This document shows, one piece after another, positions 1 through 5,545 of a stretch of 7,306 nt of DNA (within the stretch, counting starts at the first letter, position 1; each line of letters starts with the position of its first letter). Below the pieces are notes generated by a model, which did not search any database, was not told the origin of the DNA, and saw only the letters and a list, made by a program, of their open reading frames with translations. This stretch comes from JAXHTH01 sp034211115 (GTDB lineage: Bacteria > Planctomycetota > Phycisphaerae > Phycisphaerales > SM1A02), in NCBI GenBank assembly GCA_034211115.1, contig JAXHTH010000024.1, forward strand, positions 1-7,306. Reading direction: 5' to 3'. A program made the position numbers and the translations under genes.

Positions 1-552
1 CCCACGGGGAGAGGGGAGTGGGCCGTCCTGCGCGACGAGAATGTTCGCCGGCTTGAGGTCGCGATGAATGATGCCTTTCTGGTGGCCGTGGTGGACGGCA
101 TCGCAGACGCGGGCGAAGAGCGCCAGACGATGCCTTGTGTTCAACCCCGCCGCATCGGCGTACTCGATGAGATTGCGCGCGTCGGGGATGTACTCCATGA
201 CGAAGTAGGGCACGCCGCCGGAGCCGTCATCGTGCGTGCCGGCGTCGTAGACGTGCGCGATGCCGGGATGGCGGAGATGGGCGAGCATCTCCGCCTCCAG
301 CCCGAAGCGGCGCAGGGCCGAAGCCGAGGCGAGGCCGGGCCGGAGCACCTTCACCGCCACCGTGCGATGCGGATGTTCCTGCTGCGCTTCGTAGACCGCC
401 CCCATCCCGCCGGCGCCGATGAGGCGCCGAACGCGATAGGGGCCGATCTGCTCAGGCAGGGGGACGGCCCGGGAGGGCCCGACATCGTCGGCCTCATCGG
501 TCTGAAGTTCGTCGGCGAGGAGTCTGGCCTGCTTCGGCGTCAGCATGCCCAT
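1..552 (-). CDS. Ser/Thr protein kinase, N-terminal part (runs off the left edge)
   Basis: This is a Hanks-type Ser/Thr protein kinase, which would transfer phosphate from ATP to protein Ser/Thr. 184 residues are visible. After a ~35-residue lead comes the glycine-rich loop IGAGGMGAVY (45-54), the ATP-anchoring Lys in VAVKVL (K68), a likely helix-C Glu (E86 in LEAEML), the hinge-like YFVMEY (116-121) and the catalytic loop HRDLKPAN (163-170: D165, K167, N170). The window ends before the DFG motif, so any C-terminal sensor, TM or TPR region is unseen. Start: ATG at 552, with GAGG 9 nt upstream; GTG at 561 and ATG at 546 are alternatives, and an in-frame stop at 568-570 limits the frame. It is divergent from the ECF-like sigma gene, 79 nt away. 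Kinases of this kind often neighbour such sigma factors in Planctomycetota, so a shared signalling role is likely but inferred. Confidence 0.95.
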   Translation of the reverse strand, partial: MGMLTPKQARLLADELQTDEADDVGPSRAVPLPEQIGPYRVRRLIGAGGMGAVYEAQQEHPHRTVAVKVLRPGLASASALRRFGLEAEMLAHLRHPGIAHVYDAGTHDDGSGGVPYFVMEYIPDARNLIEYADAAGLNTRHRLALFARVCDAVHHGHQKGIIHRDLKPANILVAQDGPLPSPRG

Positions 553-604
553 CCGTCCCACCCTCGATTACGGAGCCGGGCCTTCCATCTGGCCGACCGT
601 GCAG

Positions 605-610
605 TAGAAT
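605..610 (+). promoter_or_regulatory. candidate -10 box of the sigma-factor gene
   Basis: TAGAAT matches the sigma-70 -10 consensus at five of six positions and lies 21 nt before the ATG at 632. Transcription would start about 15 nt upstream of the gene. No convincing -35 box is seen 16-18 nt upstream. The 79-nt gap must also hold the promoter of the divergent kinase, and none was recognised for it. Confidence 0.25.
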
Positions 611-631
611 ACTCCAGATTGATTGTGGGGT

Positions 632-1366
632 ATGGGCGTGGAGACGGGTCGCACCGGAAGTCAATTCAGGACCACGAGCTGGACGCTGATCGCCCGCGCG
701 CCGCACAGCCGCGCGGATATGGAGGCGCTGCTGGCACGCTATTCCAGTCCCGTCTACGCCTACCTGTGCCGCAAGGGGTACCGGTCGCACGATGCGGAGG
801 ACCTGGCGCAGGCGTTCCTGACCGAGATCGTGCTGGGGCGGGATCTGGTCGCCCGGGCGGATCCGGCGCGCGGACGGTTCCGGTCGTTTCTCAAGCGCGC
901 CCTGGAGCACTTCGTGGTGGATGAGCATCGCCGCGAGCGGGGACGCGAGGGGAAGCGGCCGGTCGCGCATCTCATGGAGGACCCGGCGCGCCGAGCCGCG
1001 GAACCGGACGCGGAGGATGATCCGGCCCGGGCGTTCGATCGCGAGTGGGCGACGATCATCCTCGATGAAGCGCTGCGGCGGGTCGAGGCCGCCTGCCGCG
1101 CCGACGGCATGCACCGCCAGTGGGCGGCGTTCGAGGCGCGCGTCCTCAGGCCGATCGTGCACGGCTGCGAGCCCACGCCGTATCCGGAACTGCTCGAACG
1201 GCTCGGCGCGCCGACCGAACAGGTCGTCTACACCATGGTGGGGACGATCAAGCGGAAGGTGAACGGCGAACTGCGGGAACTCATCGCCGAGACGGTGGAC
1301 GCGCCGGGCGAGGTGCAGCCGGAACTGGAGGAGCTGATGTCGTGCCTGGCCTGGGGCGAGGGGTAG
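632..1366 (+). CDS. ECF-like RNA polymerase sigma factor, kinase-associated type
   Basis: This 244-residue protein resembles the sigma-70/ECF-like regulators found next to Ser/Thr kinases in Planctomycetota. It should direct RNA polymerase to a set of promoters. Visible parts are an N-terminal TSWTLI segment (15-20), a region-2 core with RYSSPVYAYLC (36-46) and HDAEDLAQAFLTEI (53-66), the RGRFRSFLKRALEHFVVDEHRR stretch at 80-101 (regions 2.3-2.4), a charged linker (~102-130), and a helical C-terminal part that would be region 4. Region 4 is divergent and its helix-turn-helix is hard to place (LLERLGAPTEQVVYTMVGTI, with KRKVNGELREL after it). Start: ATG at 632. A TTG at 623 in the same frame is possible, and neither has a well-spaced Shine-Dalgarno (GGGG is only 1 nt before the ATG), so a very short leader is possible. 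No anti-sigma gene is adjacent; the divergent kinase is the likely regulator (inferred). Confidence 0.85.
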   Translation: MGVETGRTGSQFRTTSWTLIARAPHSRADMEALLARYSSPVYAYLCRKGYRSHDAEDLAQAFLTEIVLGRDLVARADPARGRFRSFLKRALEHFVVDEHRRERGREGKRPVAHLMEDPARRAAEPDAEDDPARAFDREWATIILDEALRRVEAACRADGMHRQWAAFEARVLRPIVHGCEPTPYPELLERLGAPTEQVVYTMVGTIKRKVNGELRELIAETVDAPGEVQPELEELMSCLAWGEG

Positions 1367-1382
1367 ACGGTTCGGTGGTGGG

Positions 1383-1552
1383 ACGACGCTCCGCGTCGTG
1401 CGGTACGCCCCAGCATCAGGACATTTCCCACTCGGCACTTGTTTCAAACGACGCGGAGCGTCGGGCCACCGCTGCCGGGCGACGCGGAGCGTCGTTCCAC
1501 CGTTGCCGCACGACGCGGAGCGTCGTCCCACCGTCACGAGGCGGAGCGTCGT
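1383..1552. repeat. REP-like array of five short palindromes between convergent genes
   Basis: The gap of about 190 nt between the sigma gene and the next, convergent, gene is mostly this array. The core ACGACGC-GGA-GCGTCGT folds as a 7-bp stem with a 3-nt loop. Units: 1383-1399 (inverted, loop TCC, perfect), 1448-1464 (outer pair mismatched), 1479-1495 (outer pair mismatched), 1510-1526 (perfect) and 1536-1552 (one stem mismatch). Units 2 to 4 start exactly 31 nt apart and the fifth follows after 26 nt. Flanks are also conserved: the core is usually followed by a version of CCCACCG and preceded by TGCCG. Unit 1 carries the same flanks in reverse complement. No T-run follows any hairpin, so these are not classic terminators, though they could limit read-through. 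No transposase is present. Confidence 0.9.
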
Positions 1553-1560
1553 GGCACCTT

Positions 1561-2298
1561 TCAGTCCTTGGTGCCGGCGACGATTCGTTCCTGTCGCCAG
1601 GACTCGTCGCCGCTGACGAAGGCGTTGACGCCGGTGGGCATGGCCAGGTGCAGGTGGATGGGATGCTCCAGCTCGACCTCGCCGGAGACCTCGTGCACGC
1701 CGCTCTTGAAGGCCGAGCCGCCCCAGTCGACCTGCAGGGAGCCGCAGGCGAGCCCGATCTGCTTGAGGAGCCGCGAGCCGCGGCCGCGGGGATAGAAGCT
1801 GGCGGCGGCGAGCTCGATCTGGATGACCTCGCCCTGCAGGTGTTCGGGGACCGCGACGGGCTGTCGGATGACGCCGAAGTCCCCGCCCCCGGCCTTGAAG
1901 GCGAAGTGCACATCGCGCACGCCGGGCCGGACGATGAAGCTGTCCTCGGGCGGCTTGAAATGGACGATCGCCTGCACCGGGTTCTCGAACCGGTTCTGGT
2001 AGTAGACGCAGAGTTCGGCCTGGCCGCTGTTGTTGCGCAGGGCGGGCATGAAGATGAGCCCGTCGGCGCCGTAATAGATCTCCCCCAACTGCTCGCGCAT
2101 CTGGTTGGGGATCTTGTCCTCGAACTTGAGGCCGTAGATCAGCCACGCGCCGGTGGCGAGGAAGATCAGGATGGCGGCGATGCGCTGGCCCCAGATGAGG
2201 GGGGCATCGGGCGGGATCACGTGGAACCAGGCGAGGAATCCCCAGACGAGGGAGCCGAGCACCAGCAGCACCAGGATGAAGTTGCGTGTTTCGTGCAT
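1561..2298 (-). CDS. hypothetical membrane-anchored protein, two N-terminal TM helices
   Basis: I do not recognise this 245-residue protein. The N-terminus is MHETRNFILVLL; two hydrophobic stretches at about 7-25 and 39-57 should be transmembrane helices joined by a short loop (HVIPPDAPLIWG). The rest (about 60-245) looks like a soluble, beta-rich domain with alternating hydrophobic stretches such as AELCVYYQNRF, AIVHFK and DVHFAFKAGGGDFGVI, and a charged C-terminus ending TKD. With only a short TM1-TM2 loop, both ends of the hairpin lie on the same side, but which side cannot be told. Start: ATG at 2298, preceded by GGAGG with 8-nt spacing, a strong ribosome-binding site. The frame stays open further upstream, but those starts lack such a site. 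It is divergent from pdxH (191-nt gap) and ends against the palindrome array. It appears to be a single-gene unit; no function is proposed. Confidence 0.85.
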   Translation of the reverse strand: MHETRNFILVLLVLGSLVWGFLAWFHVIPPDAPLIWGQRIAAILIFLATGAWLIYGLKFEDKIPNQMREQLGEIYYGADGLIFMPALRNNSGQAELCVYYQNRFENPVQAIVHFKPPEDSFIVRPGVRDVHFAFKAGGGDFGVIRQPVAVPEHLQGEVIQIELAAASFYPRGRGSRLLKQIGLACGSLQVDWGGSAFKSGVHEVSGEVELEHPIHLHLAMPTGVNAFVSGDESWRQERIVAGTKD

Positions 2299-2357
2299 CG
2301 TCCGGTCCTCCCCTGCGGATGAAGCTCGATGACGCGGCGTCGAGGCGAGGCGGCGCC

Positions 2358-2380
2358 GGCCGGGGACGGCAGGCCCGGCC
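2358..2380. repeat. 7-bp inverted repeat in the divergent gap before pdxH
   Basis: GGCCGGG (2358-2364) and CCCGGCC (2374-2380) are perfect reverse complements around a 9-nt loop. They lie in the 191-nt divergent gap between the membrane-protein gene and pdxH. It could be an operator or a chance product of high GC; no function can be assigned. Confidence 0.3.
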
Positions 2381-2402
2381 ATCGCGCGTTCCAGTCGCAG
2401 TG

Positions 2403-2408
2403 TATTAT
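2403..2408 (+). promoter_or_regulatory. candidate -10 box for pdxH
   Basis: TATTAT is one base from the TATAAT consensus and stands out in GC-rich surroundings, 82 nt before the pdxH start. No recognisable -35 box was found at normal spacing, so the call is weak. Confidence 0.25.
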
Positions 2409-2489
2409 CGGGCGAATTGGAGATTTCGCCAGCAGATTCGATCCGCCCCGGGCCGGGACCCGCCCGGCCGGCAAGGAGGAGCGCCGAAC

Positions 2490-3086
2490 ATGGAAGATTC
2501 GAGCCTGCCCGATGATCCCGTGCGGTGGCTGAGGGATTGGCTCGCCGAGGCCGAGCACATCGATCTGCCCAATCCCGGGGCGATGACCCTCTGCACGGTC
2601 GATCCGGACGGCCGGCCCTCGGCGCGCATGGTCCTGCTCAAGGGCCTGGACGAGCGGGGGGCGGTGTTCTACACGAATCGCCGCAGCCGCAAGGGACGGG
2701 CGCTGCAGGCCAATCCCCGGGCGGTGCTGGTCTTTCACTGGGACCTCCTGTTGAGACAGGTGGTGCTGGAGGGGCGCGTCGAGCCGGTGAGCGAGGCGGA
2801 GTCGGACGCGTATTTCGCCAGCCGACCCCGGGCGAGCCGGCTCAGCGCCTGGGCGAGCGAGCAGTCCCGGCCGGTCGAGTCCCGGGCGGCGCTGGACGCG
2901 GCCGCGAGCGAGGTCGAGGCGCGCTTCGAGGGTCAGGACGTGCCGCGCCCGCCCCACTGGGGCGGCTATCGTGTGAGCCTCGATCGCCTGGAATTCTGGG
3001 CCGGGCGACCCTTCCGGCTGCACGATCGCATCGAGTACACCGCCGACGGACAGGGCGGCTGGCGGAGGCAGCGGCTGTTTCCCTGA
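2490..3086 (+). CDS. pdxH: pyridoxamine 5'-phosphate oxidase
   Basis: PdxH is the FMN-dependent cytosolic enzyme that oxidises pyridoxamine or pyridoxine 5'-phosphate to pyridoxal 5'-phosphate, using O2 and releasing H2O2, in vitamin B6 salvage and synthesis. The 198-residue protein carries the family motifs in order: SARMVLLKG (44-52) and FYTNRRSRKG (60-69), which bind FMN; RQVVLEGRVE (89-98); SRPRASRLSAWASEQS (111-126), close to the usual SRP..S..GAWAS.QS; and the C-terminal signature WGGYRVS then LEFWAGRPFRLHDR (157-180), with Arg176 and His178 of the substrate-binding R.H pair, ending in the typical RLFP. It is about 20 residues shorter than the E. coli enzyme, mainly at the N-terminus. 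Start: ATG at 2490, with AAGGAGG (2473-2479) 10 nt upstream. It appears monocistronic and its stop lies 10 nt from the stop of the convergent lipoprotein gene. Confidence 0.96.
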   Translation: MEDSSLPDDPVRWLRDWLAEAEHIDLPNPGAMTLCTVDPDGRPSARMVLLKGLDERGAVFYTNRRSRKGRALQANPRAVLVFHWDLLLRQVVLEGRVEPVSEAESDAYFASRPRASRLSAWASEQSRPVESRAALDAAASEVEARFEGQDVPRPPHWGGYRVSLDRLEFWAGRPFRLHDRIEYTADGQGGWRRQRLFP

Positions 3087-3096
3087 CGATGCGGGT

Positions 3097-3717
3097 TTAC
3101 TCCCCGTCGTCGGTCGGCTGCGTGCGGCCGTAACGCTTCTCCATCAGGCGGACGGTGAAGCCGCCGGTGCGCGTCTCGCCGGCAGCGCGTTCCGCATCGC
3201 CCGGTTCGGAGATCCCCTCGCCCGGCGGGGCGATCCAGTCGGCAAGCTGCTCGATCGGGAAGCTGACGAGGTCGTCGAGGTGCTTGCCACAGGCCAACTC
3301 CCGCTGCGGGGGATTGGCGAGTCGGCCCTCGACGCGGTGCCGGGACCAGTGGATCGGCTCGACCCAGAGGTACTCGAGCCCGTCGTCGGCGGTGGGGGCG
3401 GCCCAGCGGATGGCCCAGCCTTCCCGTTCATCCGTCGGCGTCGCGCGCCAGCGAAGGCGGGCCCGCTCCGCCGTCGCGCGGGCGCGGGCGATGGCCGCGG
3501 CGAGCGCCTCGTCGTCGGCGTCGGCCTCCAGGGCCACCTGCGGCGAGTCGTCGACCCGCCGCCAGTCGCTACGCGGCTGTGTGTCATCATCAGCGGTCCG
3601 CGGCGCGGCCATGTCCGAGGCGTCAGGTGCGGGGCGCTGCTCGCATCCTCCCCCGCCGCCGAGGGCGAGAAGGACCGAGAGAATCCGCGGCAGGATGGAT
3701 CGAATCCGGATGCGCAC
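3097..3717 (-). CDS. DUF2314-domain lipoprotein
   Basis: A 206-residue predicted lipoprotein. The N-terminus has several Arg residues, then a hydrophobic stretch (ILPRILSVLLAL, 8-19) and GGGGGC with Cys25 as the likely lipidated residue; the glycine-only lipobox is atypical. A low-complexity linker (~26-85) follows. The C-terminal domain (~90-200) matches DUF2314, the YegJ-like family, as I know it: EGWAIRWAAP, then LEYLWVEPIHW, a GRLANPP segment, DLVSFPIEQLADWI and GGFTVRLMEKRYG. The family's biochemical role is unknown to me. An extra loop (about PPGEGISEPGDAERAAGETR) separates the DWI and GGFTV motifs. Start: GTG at 3717, preceded by AGGAGG with 10-nt spacing; a longer open frame to 3864 would run into the upstream gene and hide the signal sequence. 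It lies 52 nt downstream of the NYN gene on the same strand, so co-transcription is likely. Confidence 0.85.
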   Translation of the reverse strand: MRIRIRSILPRILSVLLALGGGGGCEQRPAPDASDMAAPRTADDDTQPRSDWRRVDDSPQVALEADADDEALAAAIARARATAERARLRWRATPTDEREGWAIRWAAPTADDGLEYLWVEPIHWSRHRVEGRLANPPQRELACGKHLDDLVSFPIEQLADWIAPPGEGISEPGDAERAAGETRTGGFTVRLMEKRYGRTQPTDDGE

Positions 3718-3769
3718 GGGACGCCTGCCTCCTGACGGATCGTACCGGCGGGCCCGGGGGAGGCCAATC

Positions 3770-4801
3770 TCAATCTCCCATCGGTGCGATGCCGGGATCG
3801 ACATCGTCCTCGGCGTCCGGTTCCTCGTCGGCGGGGCGATCGGTCTCGTCGCGCGCCCGCTCATCGTTCAGAAGCGATTCGGCCTCTCGGATGATGTCCG
3901 GCGGCAGGACGTCCTCGGCTCGGAGATTGGCGGGCAGGTCGAGCCCCTGGGCGGGCGGACTCGGATCGCCCGCGGATGTCGCCGCGGCTTCGGACGGGGG
4001 CTCGTCGCCCGCGTCATCCTCCTGACTGGCGGTATCGCCGGCGTCGGCGGGGCCGGACGTGGCGGGATCCCCCTCCGCCCGGGCCATTGCCAGGGCCTCG
4101 CGAACGAGCGATCGCGGGAGGGCCGGCTCGCGGGGGCGTTCCGGGGCCGGCGGCCGTGCGGGAGACCGGTCCGGCGGGGTGTCGTCGGCCGTCTCTGACC
4201 CGGCCTGCGATCCGCCCGCGTCGGCCTTGTCCTCCGAGGGCGGCTCGGGTTCCTCCGGCAGTCCCTCGCGGAGGATGGCCTCGGCCTCGCTGACGAGTTC
4301 CGATGGCAGGACGGCCGCACCGGCCGATCCTGCGTTTCCGGAGGGTGGGCCCGCGGATTCGTCCGGGCCGGGTTCAGGTGTCGGGGGCCGATCCGGCTTC
4401 TTCGCCCCTCCGGCCTCGGCCTGCTCGTGATCAGCGGCGAGGTGCTCGAGGAACTGCTCGGAGCTGAGCACTTCGCACCGCCGACGCCTACCCTCCCGCT
4501 GCACGGCCCGGTCGGAAGAGACGATCGTGAGCCGGCGGGGGCTGGAGGATCGGCGAATGATCGTCGCGATCAGGGCGTCGGCTGTCGGGCCCGGGCCGCC
4601 GTAGCGGACCGTCACCGGCCCGATCCGGCCCACCGGCGCGCCCTCCGCGGGCGTGCCGTCGCAGACGAGCGTTGTCCGCCGGTGTCGGTAGCGACTCTGA
4701 CGGATCAGATCGATAAGCCCGGCGGCGTCGATGCCCGCGATCTCCGGCGGCAGAACGCCGGTCACGTGCAGCACGTTGTATGTGTCGATGATCAGCGACA
4801 T
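3770..4801 (-). CDS. NYN/PIN-like putative ribonuclease with long acidic disordered tail
   Basis: 343 residues. The first ~125 look like a NYN domain (PIN-like nuclease fold, YacP/Rae1-type): IIDTYNVLH (4-12), TLVCDGTP (44-51), VRYGGPGPTADALIATII (65-82) and TIVSSDRAVQ (92-101). Asp6, Asp48, Asp75 and Asp97 fit the metal-binding acidic residues of this fold. Known relatives act on RNA; B. subtilis Rae1 cuts mRNA at the ribosome. The substrate here is unknown. From about 128 the chain becomes Pro/Glu/Asp/Ala/Ser-rich and probably disordered, carrying three copies of a short helical motif at 164-180, 227-243 and 298-314. YacP proteins are usually near 170 residues, so the tail doubles the length. 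Start: ATG at 4801, with no clear Shine-Dalgarno. It is upstream of the lipoprotein gene and divergent from rpsU. Confidence 0.85.
   Translation of the reverse strand: MSLIIDTYNVLHVTGVLPPEIAGIDAAGLIDLIRQSRYRHRRTTLVCDGTPAEGAPVGRIGPVTVRYGGPGPTADALIATIIRRSSSPRRLTIVSSDRAVQREGRRRRCEVLSSEQFLEHLAADHEQAEAGGAKKPDRPPTPEPGPDESAGPPSGNAGSAGAAVLPSELVSEAEAILREGLPEEPEPPSEDKADAGGSQAGSETADDTPPDRSPARPPAPERPREPALPRSLVREALAMARAEGDPATSGPADAGDTASQEDDAGDEPPSEAAATSAGDPSPPAQGLDLPANLRAEDVLPPDIIREAESLLNDERARDETDRPADEEPDAEDDVDPGIAPMGD
3860..4312 (-). repeat. three coding copies of an LP-x2-[LI]-[VI]-x-EA motif
   Basis: Within the NYN protein's tail the motif reads VLPSELVSEAEAILREG (4262-4312), ALPRSLVREALAMARAE (4073-4123) and VLPPDIIREAESLLNDE (3860-3910). 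Shared features are Leu-Pro, two variable residues, an aliphatic pair, then x-Glu-Ala and a short amphipathic helix. Spacing is 63 and 71 residues, with unrelated acidic Pro/Ser-rich sequence between copies. Conservation of the motif amid unconserved linkers suggests a repeated binding peptide (inference). Confidence 0.8.
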
Positions 4802-4980
4802 GACGGAGACGCAGGCCGGGAGGGAGGCGGCAGGGCCGCCGCGTCGGGCGAGGCCGGCCTCGGACGGGGCATCCGCTCCCGCCGCTTCCGGACCGGGGGT
4901 ATCCTACGGGCCTCGGGGGCGGATTCGACGCCGGGGCGGCCCGCTCGGGCGGGCGGGGGTGATCTTCTCCGCTCCGGGCT

Positions 4981-5009
4981 TTGACTTTTCGAGTCTTTTT
5001 TCATCTAAT
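4981..5009 (+). promoter_or_regulatory. sigma-70-type promoter of rpsU
   Basis: TTGACT (4981-4986, five of six to consensus) and TCTAAT (5004-5009, five of six) are separated by exactly 17 nt in an AT-rich island of an otherwise GC-rich gap. Transcription would begin near 5016, giving a leader of about 35 nt before rpsU. It is the best promoter in the window. The spacer contains a 4-bp GACT/AGTC inverted repeat followed by six T residues, probably coincidental. Confidence 0.7.
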
Positions 5010-5050
5010 ACGCGGCTCGTTTCAATCCAACCCCCCCGAGGCAGCAGTCT

Positions 5051-5320
5051 ATGGCCATCCGCATCCGAGCCCGTCACGGCGAATCCGTCGGTCAGATGCT
5101 TCGACGCTTCAAGAAGCTCTGCGAGAAGGAAGGCTTGACCAAGGACATCAAGCGCAAGCAGTACTTCGAGAAGCCGTCGGAGCGCCGGCGTCGGGCCGAG
5201 CGGAAGGCGGTGCAGCGGCTGGCGAGGATTCAGATGCTCAAGGGGCAGCGCCCGTCCACGGGCCGGGGACAGGCCGCACCGCAGGGATCGTCCCGCGGTT
5301 CGCGCGGCGGCAGGCGATGA
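5051..5320 (+). CDS. rpsU: 30S ribosomal protein S21 (bS21) with Arg/Gly-rich extension
   Basis: bS21 is a small basic protein of the 30S subunit, near the 3' end of 16S rRNA, that helps initiation of translation. The 89-residue protein has the family pattern: an IRIRARHGES beta-like start, then LRRFKKLCEKEGL (17-29), KDIKRKQYFEKPSERRRRAE (31-50) and a basic helix with AVQRLARIQ. E. coli S21 has 71 residues; here the extra C-terminal residues (about 63-89) are Gly/Arg/Ser/Gln-rich and likely disordered, ending GSSRGSRGGRR. Start: ATG at 5051, with GAGG (5038-5041) 9 nt upstream. It is probably transcribed alone from the promoter at 4981-5009. It is divergent from the NYN putative RNase, a possible but unproven link to translation. 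Confidence 0.95.
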   Translation: MAIRIRARHGESVGQMLRRFKKLCEKEGLTKDIKRKQYFEKPSERRRRAERKAVQRLARIQMLKGQRPSTGRGQAAPQGSSRGSRGGRR

Positions 5321-5342
5321 TCCGTCGCGGCCCGCACCGGCC

Positions 5343-5356
5343 CGCGCCGCGGCGCG
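5343..5356. repeat. 14-bp perfect palindrome after rpsU
   Basis: CGCGCCGCGGCGCG is self-complementary and lies 23 nt after the rpsU stop, inside a very GC-rich stretch where CGGCCCGCG recurs. It could help end rpsU transcription or stabilise its 3' end, but there is no T-run, so a standard intrinsic terminator is not supported. Confidence 0.4.
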
Positions 5357-5412
5357 AGGCCCGGCCCGCGGGTTGGGTGGGGATCGCCGGGAGTTGTCTT
5401 ACCACTACGGAA

Positions 5413-5516
5413 ACATCGAGATTGGGTCTTTCCCGATGTCATTCTGCTGGCGGCCGATCCTCAAGGGTGGATCGGACGGCCTCTGTGTCATCCCGGCCGC
5501 GCGGGGAGCGCGGCCG
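5413..5516 (+). promoter_or_regulatory. possible structured leader of hppA: three consecutive hairpins
   Basis: Three inverted repeats follow one another in the gap before hppA. ACATCG (5413-5418) pairs with CGATGT (5434-5439), with an inner AGA/TCT. CCGATCC (5454-5460) pairs with GGATCGG (5469-5475) around an 8-nt loop. CGGCCGCGC (5494-5502) pairs with GCGCGGCCG (5508-5516) around GGGGA, a 9-bp stem. The last ends 16 nt before the hppA Shine-Dalgarno GGAG (5533-5536). None has a T-run. I did not recognise a known riboswitch and found no match to the fluoride-riboswitch core. A convincing promoter in this gap was not found, so it is unsure that the region is transcribed as a leader. Confidence 0.4.
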
Positions 5517-5545
5517 TTGACTGAGCAAACTTGGAGCGGCTTGCC

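Noticed and set aside
1383..1552. A CRISPR array reading of the 31-nt-spaced repeats.
   Set aside because: The repeats are 17-nt palindromes with short, similar spacers (about 14 nt) that are themselves conserved; one unit is inverted and no cas gene is present.
494..2146. A 550-codon minus-strand open frame across the sigma gene and the palindrome array.
   Set aside because: It runs antisense through the sigma gene, through the repeat array (giving peptides such as RRSASCGNGGTTLR) and out of frame through the membrane-protein gene. No domain is visible.
1120..2322. A 400-codon plus-strand open frame covering the repeat array and antisense to the membrane protein.
   Set aside because: It overlaps the end of the sigma gene in another frame, is antisense to a gene with a strong ribosome-binding site, and has no recognisable motif.
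3155..4198. A 347-codon plus-strand open frame opposite the lipoprotein and NYN genes.
   Set aside because: It is composition-driven and opposite two genes that have recognisable domains and, for the lipoprotein, a good ribosome-binding site.
4984..5000. An intrinsic terminator from GACT-TTTCG-AGTC plus T-run.
   Set aside because: The stem is only 4 bp, no plus-strand gene lies upstream, and the sequence sits inside the rpsU promoter.
4792..5004. A 70-codon minus-strand open frame (MKKDSKSQSPERRRS...) just upstream of and overlapping the NYN start by 10 nt.
   Set aside because: There is no Shine-Dalgarno, the product is low-complexity Pro/Arg/Ser, and it lies over the rpsU promoter region. 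A leader peptide cannot be excluded but is not supported.
5517..5522. TTGACT as a -35 box for hppA.
   Set aside because: A -10 at normal spacing would fall at 5540-5545 (CTTGCC), which does not match, and would leave no room for a leader.
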